From: Bog-159 sp963738375
Lineage (GTDB): Bacteria > Acidobacteriota > Terriglobia > Bryobacterales > Bryobacteraceae
Direction: 5' to 3'
NCBI GenBank assembly: GCA_963738375.1
Contig: CAVTWL010000006.1
Coordinates: 558,001 to 622,000 of the forward strand
Length of the DNA stretch: 64,000 nucleotides
This document shows, in pieces, positions 1 through 8,667 of the stretch. The stretch's first letter is position 1; each line of letters begins with the position of its first letter. The notes below the pieces were generated by a model. It worked only from the letters and a program-made list of their open reading frames with translations, made no database searches and was not told the origin of the DNA. The translations under genes were made by a program, and so were the position numbers.

Positions 1-1605
1 CTCCGCCGCGCCCAAGCCGGAGGCGCCCTTCGTGACGTCGGCTTGGCCATTGCGTCCGGTCCTCAGAGCGTCAGTCTCCAGGGCGTCAGCGTCAACGCGT
101 CCGGCGGTGTCGGCATCAGCTCCGGCAGCGGAGTCGGCTCCGGCGGCGGCATTACCACCCAGCTCGGTCCGCCCATCCCCTCTCTCGACCCCACCATCCT
201 CGGCGTCGCCAGCTTCGCCCATACCACTTCCCCGCAGAGCAACGTGGTCGTGACCGCCACCTCGGTCCTGGTCGATACCACCCGCAGCTACGAAGCCCAG
301 TTCGTCAAGAACTTCGAGTTCGGCCTCACCACCCAGCTCACCTACGCCAGCACCCGCATCAACCTCAACAGCGCCCTGTACAACTTGAACCCCTACACCT
401 CCGGCGATCTCGACCTCATCGTCACCCAAAACCTGCTGCAAGGCTTCGGCCGCGCCGTCAACGGCCGCAACATCCGCGTCCAGAAGAATAACGTCAAGGT
501 CAGCGCCCTGCAATTCAAACAGCAGCTCGTCGCCACCGTCTCCTCCGCGCTCAACCTCTATTGGGATCTCGTCAGTTTCGATGCCGACGTCCGCGCCCGC
601 CAGCATGAAGTCGGCACCGCCCAGCAGCTCCTCGACGACAACAAGAAACTGGTCCAGTTCGGCACCGCCGCCCCCATCGAAATTACCCGCGCCGAGTCCC
701 AGCTCTACGCCAGCCAGCAGGATCTGGTCACCGCTCAGACCAACCTGATGCAGCAGGAAACCATCCTCAAAAACTATCTCAGCCGCAACGGAGTCTCCGA
801 CGCCGGCTTGACCGGCCTCCACATCATCCCGCTCGATAAATTTGCGATTCCCGACAAGGACGAATCCCGCCCCCTCGAAGAACTGATCGCCCAAGCCCTC
901 GCCGGACGCCCCGAAATGGAACAGGCCCGCCTCAACCTGGCCAGCAATCAAATCAATCTCGTCGGCATCAAAAACTCCCTCAAGCCCACCCTCCAGGCCT
1001 TCGGCGAAGTCACCAACAACGGCCTCTCCGGCGACCTCACCGCCCAGGGCATCCTGCTCGGCGGCAGCGGTCCGCTCGTCGGCGGCTACGGCAACTTGCT
1101 CGGCCAGATCTTCCGCCGCGATTATCCTAACTACTCCGCCGGCATCTCCCTCAACGTCCCCCTCCGCAATCGCGCCGCGCAAGCCGACTACGCCACCAGC
1201 CTCCTGCAGCTCCGCACCAACGAATTGAACCTCCGCAAGAATATCAACCAGATCCGCGTCGACGTCCAGAACGACCTCGTCGGCTTGCAACAGGCCCGCG
1301 CCCGCTACCAGGCCGCCATACAGTCTCGCCAGTTGCAGGAACAAACCCTCGCCGGCGATCAAAAACGCTACGCTTTAGGCGCCACTGTCGCCTTCCAGGT
1401 CGTACAGGATCAGCGTGACCTCGCCACCGCGCAAAGTTCCGAAGTGCAAAGCATGGCCAACTATACCCATGCCCGTATCGCCCTCGATCAGGCCTTGGGC
1501 ATTACCCTGAACGTCAATAACGTCTCCATCGACGAAGCGCTAAAAGGCCAGGTCTCACAGGCATCCGTCCTGCCCGCCGACCTGCCCAAGGAGGACCGTC
1601 CGTGA
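1..1605 (+). CDS. TolC-family outer-membrane efflux protein (5' truncated)
   Basis: The open frame runs in from the left edge, so the true start and signal peptide are missing; 534 residues are visible. It is a TolC/OEP-type outer-membrane channel component for a tripartite exporter. The C-terminal half has the family look: long amphipathic helices rich in Gln, Ala and Arg, then an ending of the type RYALGAT..VVQDQRDLATAQ..Y..ARIALDQALG that closes the second OEP repeat. An Ala/Gly/Ser-rich insert near the visible N-terminus matches one in the downstream paralogue. The stop overlaps the start of that paralogue (GTGA), so the two are translationally coupled. No inner-membrane or periplasmic partner is visible; it may lie to the left. 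The substrate cannot be inferred. Confidence 0.85.
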   Translation, partial: LRRAQAGGALRDVGLAIASGPQSVSLQGVSVNASGGVGISSGSGVGSGGGITTQLGPPIPSLDPTILGVASFAHTTSPQSNVVVTATSVLVDTTRSYEAQFVKNFEFGLTTQLTYASTRINLNSALYNLNPYTSGDLDLIVTQNLLQGFGRAVNGRNIRVQKNNVKVSALQFKQQLVATVSSALNLYWDLVSFDADVRARQHEVGTAQQLLDDNKKLVQFGTAAPIEITRAESQLYASQQDLVTAQTNLMQQETILKNYLSRNGVSDAGLTGLHIIPLDKFAIPDKDESRPLEELIAQALAGRPEMEQARLNLASNQINLVGIKNSLKPTLQAFGEVTNNGLSGDLTAQGILLGGSGPLVGGYGNLLGQIFRRDYPNYSAGISLNVPLRNRAAQADYATSLLQLRTNELNLRKNINQIRVDVQNDLVGLQQARARYQAAIQSRQLQEQTLAGDQKRYALGATVAFQVVQDQRDLATAQSSEVQSMANYTHARIALDQALGITLNVNNVSIDEALKGQVSQASVLPADLPKEDRP

Positions 1606-3492
1606 ACCGGCTCCGAGCCTTCCTCGCGGCAGCGCTGACCCTGTCCGCCACCACCGCCGATGCGCAGCAGTCCGCCATCGCTCACCATCTCGCCCCACGG
1701 CCCGGCCATCATCCGCCCCTACTTGGCACAGCAGGCGCCGCCGGTCCGCTTGGCCAATTCGCCGCGCTTGCAGGAGTTGGTCCGCGCCGGAACCCTTTAT
1801 CTAACGGTCCAGGATGCCATCGCCCTCGCCCTCGAAAACAATATTGATATCGAGGTCGCACGTTATAACCCGCTCATCGCCGATTGGAACGTCACCCGCT
1901 CCCAAGCCGGTGGTGCTCTGCCCGGCGTCCCGAGCAACGCCTCCCAAGCCGGATCCGTGGCCTCCGGACAGGGCGTAGCCGGAAGTTTGCAGGCTGCCGG
2001 CCTCAACATCGTCGGAACCGGCGCCGCCCGTGCCCAGTCCACCAACGCCACCATCTCCCAAATCGGACCGATCACGCCCACCCTCGATCCCACCGTTCAG
2101 GAAACCAGTACCATCAGCCACATCACCACGGTCTATCCCAATTCGCAGGTCAGCGTGTCGCCATTCTTGGTCGATGGAACCCGCGCCCTCACCGCCAGCA
2201 TCCAGGAAGGCTTCCTCACCGGCGGCACCGCGACTCTCACTTATAACGACCACTACCTCAACGAGAACTCCGCCTCCGACGTCCTCAATCCCTCCTCCGC
2301 GCCGGTGCTCTCTATCTCCGCGCAGCAATACCTGCTCAATGGCGCCGGCATCGCCGTCAATTCGCGCTTCATCAATGTCGCCAAACTCAACCGCAATTCG
2401 TCCGATCTTACTTTTCAAAGCACCGTCATCGGCATCGTGGCTCAGGTCCTCAACGCCTACTATTCCCTCGAAGCCGCCGGCCAGGATGTGAAAGCCAAGA
2501 AACTAGCCGCCGATACAGCCGCCACTTTCCTCGGCAACGTCAAGGAACAGGCCCGCATCGGATCGCTCTCTCCTTCTGAAACCATCAACGCCCAAAGCCT
2601 GTCCGTAACCGCCGCTCAGGCCTTGGTCGATTCCGAAACCACTCTGGCTCAGCAGGAAATCCAACTCAAGAACCTGATCAGCCGCTCCGGCACTGCCGAC
2701 CCGGTCCTCGCCAATGTCCGCATCCTGCCGGTCGATCCCATTCGCATCCCCGACCATGACGACCTGCCGCCCATCGATGACCTCGTCAAACAAGCCCTCG
2801 GCGGTCGTACCGACCTGGCGTTCGAGAAGCAGAACGAAGCGGCCTCCCAACTCTCCAACCTCGGCACCAAAAACGGTGTTCTTCCCTTCGCCGTTGTCGG
2901 GGCGAATGAAAGTCAGGCCGGCATCGCCGGCCAGGGACGAACCGTCAGCTTCGACGGCTTCACCGCCGCACCCAATCCCTATTTCGTAGGCAACATCGGC
3001 ACCGCTCTCGGTCAAGTCCTGCGCCGGGACTTCCCGTCGGAGAGCGCCTTCGTCGCGTTCGAAGCCACCATCCACAACCGCCAGGCGCAAGCTGACTATT
3101 CCATCGATCAGTTGAGTTTCCGCCAGACCCAATTGTCCGTCCGTAAAGACAACAATCAGGTCCAGGTGGATATCCAGAATTACGTCATCGCCTTGCGCCA
3201 GGCCCGCGCCCGCTACGACGCCGCTACCCGCAATCGCGTCCTGCAGGAGCAGTTGTACACCAGCGAGAGGCGGCGCTTTGAACTGGGTGCGTCCATCCCC
3301 TACAACGTCAGCCAGCAGCAGCGCGATCTGATGACCGCCCAAAACTCCGAAACCGCCGCCCTGGTTTCCTACGTGACCGCCCGCATCGGCTTGGACCGCA
3401 CCACCGGCAGCATCCTCGCCGCCAACGGGGTTTCCATCGGCGAAGCGAAATCGGGCCAGGTCGCCCGCGCCTCCGCGATTACCCAGCCTTAA
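1602..3492 (+). CDS. TolC-family outer-membrane efflux protein, second paralogue (frameshift after signal peptide)
   Basis: The GTG at 1602 overlaps the preceding stop and opens a clear signal peptide (MNRLRAFLAAALTLSATTADA-QQ) in one frame. The mature protein, starting 'SPPSLTIS', continues in the next frame from about 1665-1680 to 3492. One shifted base therefore separates export signal and body. The body shows the OEP repeat features of the upstream gene: 'LTVQDAIALALENNIDIEVARYN' style first helix (about 1800-1865), the SQAGGALPG insert, and a C-terminal repeat 'RRFELGAS..YNVSQQQRDLMTAQ'. It is a tandem duplicate and likely works as an outer-membrane channel. If the shift is real, the protein could only start internally at 1660 and would lack export. 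Its 3' end overlaps the convergent GMC gene by 14 bp. Confidence 0.8.
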
Positions 3493-6010
3493 CCAGCGTC
3501 GCCAGCATGCGCGGGTAAACGTCCCGCGCCGCATGCTTCCCGCCGATCGCCGCGGCATCGAATTCAGCCGCCGGGGTCAGCACCGATTGCGCCCGGCTGA
3601 TCGCCTTCACCGCCGCAACCGCCGCGCCCTGGTCCCCGCCCTCGCCTTCCATCACCCACACGTCATAGCTGTGCGCGAAGAGAAACTCCACTAGGTTGGT
3701 GTCAATCGTATCCCGCAACGCAGCCTCGCCGGCCACCAGCACGGGCCCGTGCGATCCGCCCTCGTAACGGATCAACCGCCCCTTCGTTTCACCCGCCACA
3801 AACGGATGCACCGTCGGAGCATTCACCCGTAGCGGGCGCTTCTTCCGCTCCGCCGTCGTGTTCCCGTAGATGTCGTAGAACTCGCCGGCCAGCGCTCGTC
3901 CCATACGCGCCGTCGTCTCAAAACGTTGCTTCGCCGTCCCCGCATTCGAAACCCGCAGCGTGCTCAACTGCCGCTGTAAATCCCGCGGCGCAAGGAACAG
4001 CGTGTGCTCCGCCAACACCGCTCCGCCTTCGTAGACCTTAATCCGCAAACTAACCGGCGCCCGTAGCGCTTCCAGATTGAAACTCCGGCCATCCGCGCCC
4101 GCCAATTTCAGCCGGTAAGTCAAACTCCCCAAATCGAACCAGCCGTCCGCGACCTTCAGCATCTGCTCGCCGATCGCCCGCACCCGCACGCGCCCGCCCA
4201 CGCGCATCGCTTGCTCCGCATCCTCGCACACCGCCGTCAGATCCACTTCCATCTCCGCATCGCGCGCCACTTCTTCGAATCGCACGCCCATCGGACCGGC
4301 TGCCCGCCCACTCGCCGGCCGCGATGGCAGCGAATAATCTACCGCCCAGCCTCGATCCTGCGCCATCAGCGCGCAAGCCCGTTCGCTCAATGCCGAAATC
4401 GTCAGCAGCGGTCCCGCGCCCAGGGACCGCGGAATCGTCGACCCGTCCAGCACGTACAACCCGTCGTGTACCTCCGTGCCGTCGCCCGAAAAAGCCTGCC
4501 CCTTGTGATTGACCGCGCCGCCCGCTCCATCCTCAGCCATCGCGCACCCGCCCAACGGATGCACCGTAACCAGATCCTTGTGAAACACCGCGCTCCACAC
4601 CGGATTGATCAGATACTGCCCGCCCAGCGCGCGCGTGGCCTCCGCCAGCGTCGCGTTCACCTTCTCGAAAATCGGCTGGTCGCCCACCTTCGGCCATTCC
4701 ACATGCAGACGGTCCGCCTCCAAACGCATCTGCCCTGTGCCGCCCTCGTGCGTCGTCACCAGGTACGCCTGTGTGTGATCCGCCTGTGTCTCATAAGGTC
4801 CGGTGAACAGGCTTTCAATCTCGCCTTCCATCGCGACTGCTTCATCCAGCCCTTCGCCCGCCGCCGTGCCCAATGCCGCACCCGCGGCCGCCAGCGCTTG
4901 CGGCAGCAGATTCGCTAATGCGCCCGGCGTCACGAACTCCTGAATGGCGATCCCATCGTCTAAATTCGCCTGCCCGCGCATGTCGATAAGCCCGGTCACA
5001 CACGGCCCCACCGCCTCCATGTCGCGCGCATCGCGATGGCCGTAGCCGACACCCCGAATCTCTTCGGTGCACCCAAAGCTATAACCCAGAACATCGCCAT
5101 TTCCTGAGAACCGTCGCCCCACTTGATCCGATAGCGCCAGCCCCGCCGCCTTCGACCGCAGCAGGATCTCAGTCGATCCCAGCGTGCCCGCCGCCACCAC
5201 CACGATGTCCGCGGCAACGCTGCGCTCCGGCGCATCGAACTCTTCGCGCCCTGTCTCCAAAACCTGGTAGTAGGCTACCCACCGCCCATCCCTGCGCTCG
5301 ATCCGCCGCACCGCCGCCTGCGTGTAGATCTCCGCTCCAAAATTCCGGGCATCAGGCAGGTAATTGAACGCTACGGTATTCTTGGCGCCGTAGTTGCACC
5401 CCGTCACGCAGTCGCCGCACAGCATACAGGAATGCTGCATCACGCCCGCCGGATTCATCCCTTCCTCGAAGTTCACCGTGATCGGCGCCCGCGAGCAGGT
5501 CTGTCCCAGATGCGCGGCGGATTGCTCCAGAGCCAGCAGCTTCGGCAATGCCGGATACCGCGCCGGATACGGTACCGGCCGCAGCATCTCTGCGGCCCGC
5601 GCAAATCCCGCCGCCAAACCGTCAGCATCGTTCCGCAGAGCCGCCGGCCACCGCGCGTCTTCGAACACCCGCGCCTCCGGCCGCACCGCCACGTTCCCGT
5701 TGATTAGCGACGTCCCGCCCAGCCCGCAGCCCACAAATACGTTTACGTCCGGGTTCACGTAGAAATCGTAGAGACCCGTCCGCGAACCGGTGTGTCCGCT
5801 CGGAAGTTCGGCCTGCATCTCCGCCAATGCCTCCGCCTCCGTATCCGGATACTCGCCACTCTGAAACTCGCGCCCGCGCTCCAGCACGCAAACTTGCTGC
5901 CCGGCTCGTGCCAGTCGCGATGCGGCGATCGCTCCCCCATACCCGGACCCGATCACTAAGACCGGATAATAGTTCTTGAGTTCACTAATTGATGAGGACA
6001 AACGCGGCAT
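3479..6010 (-). CDS. GMC-family FAD oxidoreductase with truncated C-terminal hydrolase-like region
   Basis: An FAD-dependent alcohol/sterol-type oxidoreductase of the GMC family, about 843 residues from ATG 6010 (an upstream ATG at 6070 is in frame but lacks a better ribosome site). The dinucleotide-binding motif VIGSGYGG is at residues 19-26. A CxxCxxCxxxC cluster (CMLCGDCVTGC, about residue 190-203) resembles a 4Fe-4S motif, as in bacterial cholesterol-oxidase-like members. The HPLGGC motif at about residue 485 marks the substrate-binding C-terminal GMC domain. After about residue 570 follows a beta-rich segment and then a short remnant (LIRYEGGSHGPVLVAG, DTNLVEFLFAHSYDVW) recalling the alpha/beta-hydrolase domain fused to some relatives; the nucleophile elbow is absent. 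Physiological substrate unknown. Confidence 0.85.
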   Translation of the reverse strand: MPRLSSSISELKNYYPVLVIGSGYGGAIAASRLARAGQQVCVLERGREFQSGEYPDTEAEALAEMQAELPSGHTGSRTGLYDFYVNPDVNVFVGCGLGGTSLINGNVAVRPEARVFEDARWPAALRNDADGLAAGFARAAEMLRPVPYPARYPALPKLLALEQSAAHLGQTCSRAPITVNFEEGMNPAGVMQHSCMLCGDCVTGCNYGAKNTVAFNYLPDARNFGAEIYTQAAVRRIERRDGRWVAYYQVLETGREEFDAPERSVAADIVVVAAGTLGSTEILLRSKAAGLALSDQVGRRFSGNGDVLGYSFGCTEEIRGVGYGHRDARDMEAVGPCVTGLIDMRGQANLDDGIAIQEFVTPGALANLLPQALAAAGAALGTAAGEGLDEAVAMEGEIESLFTGPYETQADHTQAYLVTTHEGGTGQMRLEADRLHVEWPKVGDQPIFEKVNATLAEATRALGGQYLINPVWSAVFHKDLVTVHPLGGCAMAEDGAGGAVNHKGQAFSGDGTEVHDGLYVLDGSTIPRSLGAGPLLTISALSERACALMAQDRGWAVDYSLPSRPASGRAAGPMGVRFEEVARDAEMEVDLTAVCEDAEQAMRVGGRVRVRAIGEQMLKVADGWFDLGSLTYRLKLAGADGRSFNLEALRAPVSLRIKVYEGGAVLAEHTLFLAPRDLQRQLSTLRVSNAGTAKQRFETTARMGRALAGEFYDIYGNTTAERKKRPLRVNAPTVHPFVAGETKGRLIRYEGGSHGPVLVAGEAALRDTIDTNLVEFLFAHSYDVWVMEGEGGDQGAAVAAVKAISRAQSVLTPAAEFDAAAIGGKHAARDVYPRMLATLVKAG

Positions 6011-6227
6011 GTCCACCAAATAGTAGCAGAGCGTCATTCGTCTTTCTCGGCAGCCGCCAATATTTGCCATAACTCGGCCCCTTTTCCCTACCGGAGCGGC
6101 CTTCGGCGCTAGCGCCTAAATCGCGCATAACTAAAGAGAATATCCAGCCTGTGAACCCACTTGGTTAAAATACGATTGGATCGTCCGAATTTCTTTCTCC
6201 GGCCGGCCTTTGTATACGGAGGCGCTC

Positions 6228-7487
6228 TTGTCCTTTCGCCATGCACGCTTTGCTCTAACCCTGACTCTTTGCCTGACGCCAGTTCATCTACCAGCGGCGA
6301 GCATCATCTACAGCAACATCAGCTCCGCCTTTCCGGGCAAGTCGGTCACCAATCAGTTGGCCGTAAGCACCGGATTTGTGGGGACGGCATTTACCACAAC
6401 CGGTAGCGGTAACCTCGGCACGGTAGTGACCGAACTCTACCGTTCCTTTGGCACGACGCCCGTGACGGTCGGCTTGTACACGGATCATCTTGGTGCGCCA
6501 GCGACGCTGCTCGAGAGCTGGACCGTACCCCTCATCCCGGATTGCTGCGCGAATGTGCCGGCGGTGGTACCCGCACTCACGACCTTTACATCGGTTGCCC
6601 ACCCGCCCTTGACCGCGGCAACCAAGTATTGGTTCGTGGCAAATTTGGGAACCGACGACTCCGTCTTTTGGTGGTTTAACGATGAGGGAATCACCGGCGG
6701 GTGGTGGGTAAATAATAAGATCGCTCCGCTGCACGAGGGTGCCGACAGTTCTCCCACACCCGGAATCCAACTCACCGCCGATGAGCCGCAGCCGCCGGCC
6801 CGGGTCGGAGTATTACCACACATCGCAGCAGGTGGCGGCTGGAACACGGTGATTACCTTGGTGAACAGTTCGGCAGCTGCGGTCCCGGTAATCGTCTCGT
6901 TCTACGATGAGGCTGGCGCCGCCTTAAGCTTCCCGGTCACGACGACGCAACAAGGCACGACCCAGACCGCCACGTCGTCAGCCGTCAACACTACCATCGA
7001 GCCAAACGCGTCGCTGGTCGTCTCCGTGGGCGGCCAACTGCCATCCACTCTGGTCGGCTGGGCTGACGTCGACAGCACCGTTCCTCTAGGCGGCTACGCC
7101 ATTTTCCGTTATTCTCCGCAAAGCGGTTCGCCCGAAGAAGGCACCGTCCTGCTGCAGAGTCAGCTCCCTTCGGCTTTCACCCTCCCTTACGACAACACCA
7201 ACGGTTTCGCGACCGGTGTTGCGTTAGTCAACCTATCGACGGCCTCCGCCACCATCACGGCGACGGCTTGGGATGCCAATGGCAACTCGTTAGGTGGCGA
7301 GAGCATCGAGCTGGATGCCTACGGCCACACCTCCTTCACCCTACCCTCTGAAATTGCGAAGACCGCCGGTCAGTTGGGAATCGTCACTTTCCAAAGCGGC
7401 GGGACCAGCGGCTCTATTGCCGGCCTCGGTCTGCGCTTCAGCCCGTTCAATACGTTTACCTCGGTGCCCACCATAATCGGGCAGTAG
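6228..7487 (+). CDS. Secreted protein of unknown function (acidobacterial surface-protein type)
   Basis: TTG at 6228 is preferred as start: GGAGG lies at 6218-6222, five bases upstream, and the product opens with a good signal peptide (LSFRHARFALTLTLCLTPVHLPAA). An in-frame TTG at 6210 is the longer alternative. About 419 residues. The N-terminal part (to about residue 190) looks like a beta-sandwich 'choice-of-anchor' type domain with Trp-rich segment FWWFNDEG..GGWW. The rest holds two similar beta-rich blocks (WNTVITLVNSSAA..., GFATGVALVNLSTAS...) rich in Thr, Ser and Val, a pattern seen in extracellular acidobacterial proteins. No catalytic motif or C-terminal sorting signal is seen. Likely surface or secreted structural protein; role unknown. 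Confidence 0.7.
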   Translation: MSFRHARFALTLTLCLTPVHLPAASIIYSNISSAFPGKSVTNQLAVSTGFVGTAFTTTGSGNLGTVVTELYRSFGTTPVTVGLYTDHLGAPATLLESWTVPLIPDCCANVPAVVPALTTFTSVAHPPLTAATKYWFVANLGTDDSVFWWFNDEGITGGWWVNNKIAPLHEGADSSPTPGIQLTADEPQPPARVGVLPHIAAGGGWNTVITLVNSSAAAVPVIVSFYDEAGAALSFPVTTTQQGTTQTATSSAVNTTIEPNASLVVSVGGQLPSTLVGWADVDSTVPLGGYAIFRYSPQSGSPEEGTVLLQSQLPSAFTLPYDNTNGFATGVALVNLSTASATITATAWDANGNSLGGESIELDAYGHTSFTLPSEIAKTAGQLGIVTFQSGGTSGSIAGLGLRFSPFNTFTSVPTIIGQ

Positions 7488-7769
7488 CCGGTCAATAGCA
7501 CGTTCTGATCAGCCAGCCGACGCGCCCCACTAGCTCAGGCTCGGGTCTGCCATTCCAGATCGGCCAACCCTTTTCATGGGCCTCGTCGGAGGAATCCGTG
7601 GGCGAAGGCGAGCGTCAGGGATGGCTGTCGACGAGGAACTCCCGGAGCTTTTTGCGGGTGGAATCAGCAAGGCAGAATGCCACGTTCATCTTTGGCCGTG
7701 AGCGCCGCGAGACGGGTGAAAATGTCGGTCATGTGATTCTGCTGTAATAGTGCATCGGAGGTCGAAGAC
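7488..7769. other. Intergenic stretch without recognised gene
   Basis: This stretch follows the secreted-protein gene. No open frame here has convincing coding character. On the minus strand a short frame ends with a piece reading MTDIFTRLAALTAKDERG, which could be the end of a decayed gene, but it has no recognisable family and no start. I see no terminator hairpin or repeat. Confidence 0.4.
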
Positions 7770-7955
7770 ATGAAGCACAGCAGACTGGTGGGCCTGTTCG
7801 CAACGCTGCTCGGGGTATTAGCGCTGTTTTCCAGCCTGAATAAGCCGGGCGTCGCCGCATTGCGCGGTTCCGAGGTGCTGGGCCTGATTGGTTCCGGCAT
7901 GTGCTTCGGGACTGGATTCGTGGGGCTCATGGGGAAGATCCGGGTTCGGGATTAG
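7770..7955 (+). CDS. Small membrane protein (61 aa)
   Basis: A 61-residue product with a good ribosome-binding site (GGAGG about eight bases before ATG 7770). Residues 6-22 (LVGLFATLLGVLALFSS) and 33-54 (SEVLGLIGSGMCFGTGFVGLMG) are hydrophobic and would form two membrane helices, with a basic C-terminus (KIRVRD). No family is recognised. It stands alone between a featureless stretch and a broken methyltransferase on the other strand, whose 3' remnant overlaps it slightly. The ribosome site and clean two-helix pattern argue that it is real. Confidence 0.55.
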   Translation: MKHSRLVGLFATLLGVLALFSSLNKPGVAALRGSEVLGLIGSGMCFGTGFVGLMGKIRVRD

Positions 7956-8548
7956 ATGACGCTCCCTCCCTGAACGACCTTTGCTGATCTTCCCCGCCGT
8001 GGTGTAGGAGGGGTCCGCCGTATTCGATCATCTTGGAAAGGACTAGGTCCACAGGCCGCTTTCTCAGAGGAGGGTCGTTGTGGAGATCGCGGATGAACTC
8101 GCCGCCGAGTACCCACAAGTTGTCAACGTTTGCGTTCCCAAAAACGGATTACAACGGGAGACAAATCCAAAACGGTGACTTCGAAGCCCGCCGCGGCAAG
8201 GGCGCTGGCTTCTGGGGATGCGCCATTGCCAACGCAAAGAACAGTCTTTAGACCGTTCTCCAACATCTTTGCGGCGAGCGGCCGGTCGTTGTAAGGGTCT
8301 ACCGGCCATGCCGGTTTCAAGGGCCGCTCGAAGATCTTGAGCCCACTAGGATAACTTCTGGTTCTGCTCTCCCAATATCGGTCCCAAGCCGCGGAGTCGT
8401 GTACATCCCCCGGCGAACACTCAAGTCGACGCGGACCGGATGGCTTCACAACCGCAATCGCTGGTTCCGTGGGCCTCGCGCCCGGCTCTTCAACCGCCTG
8501 GTTTCGTGGCTCGACCATGCCAAGTAACCTGTTGAGGATCTTCCGCAT
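7927..8548 (-). pseudogene. SAM-dependent methyltransferase, frameshifted and truncated
   Basis: From ATG 8548 (AGGTGA just upstream) a frame encodes about 141 residues with the SAM-binding motif I region VLCVGNGASPEASALAAAGFEVTVLDLSP, typical of class I methyltransferases. It then hits a stop at 8123-8125, shortly after 'DLSPVVIRFW'. A neighbouring frame continues with GGEFIRDLHNDPPL..PVDLVLSKMIEYGG, which looks like the next strand-loop of the same fold, and ends near 7927 without the usual C-terminal third. Both a frameshift and a missing 3' end suggest a decayed gene rather than one sequencing error. Substrate cannot be predicted. Confidence 0.5.
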
Positions 8549-8667
8549 GCTCACCTGTCTTTGTCGTTCGTCATAGCCTGCCCCATTGTCCGCCAGGCGC
8601 GCCTGCGAACGCCCCCCGCATCCAGCGTGAGCCACAGTTTTGTTCTAATCTCAATACAGAGGACCTC

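Noticed and set aside
2503..3558. 351-residue minus-strand open frame
   Set aside because: Antisense to the second TolC-like gene, which has clear homology.
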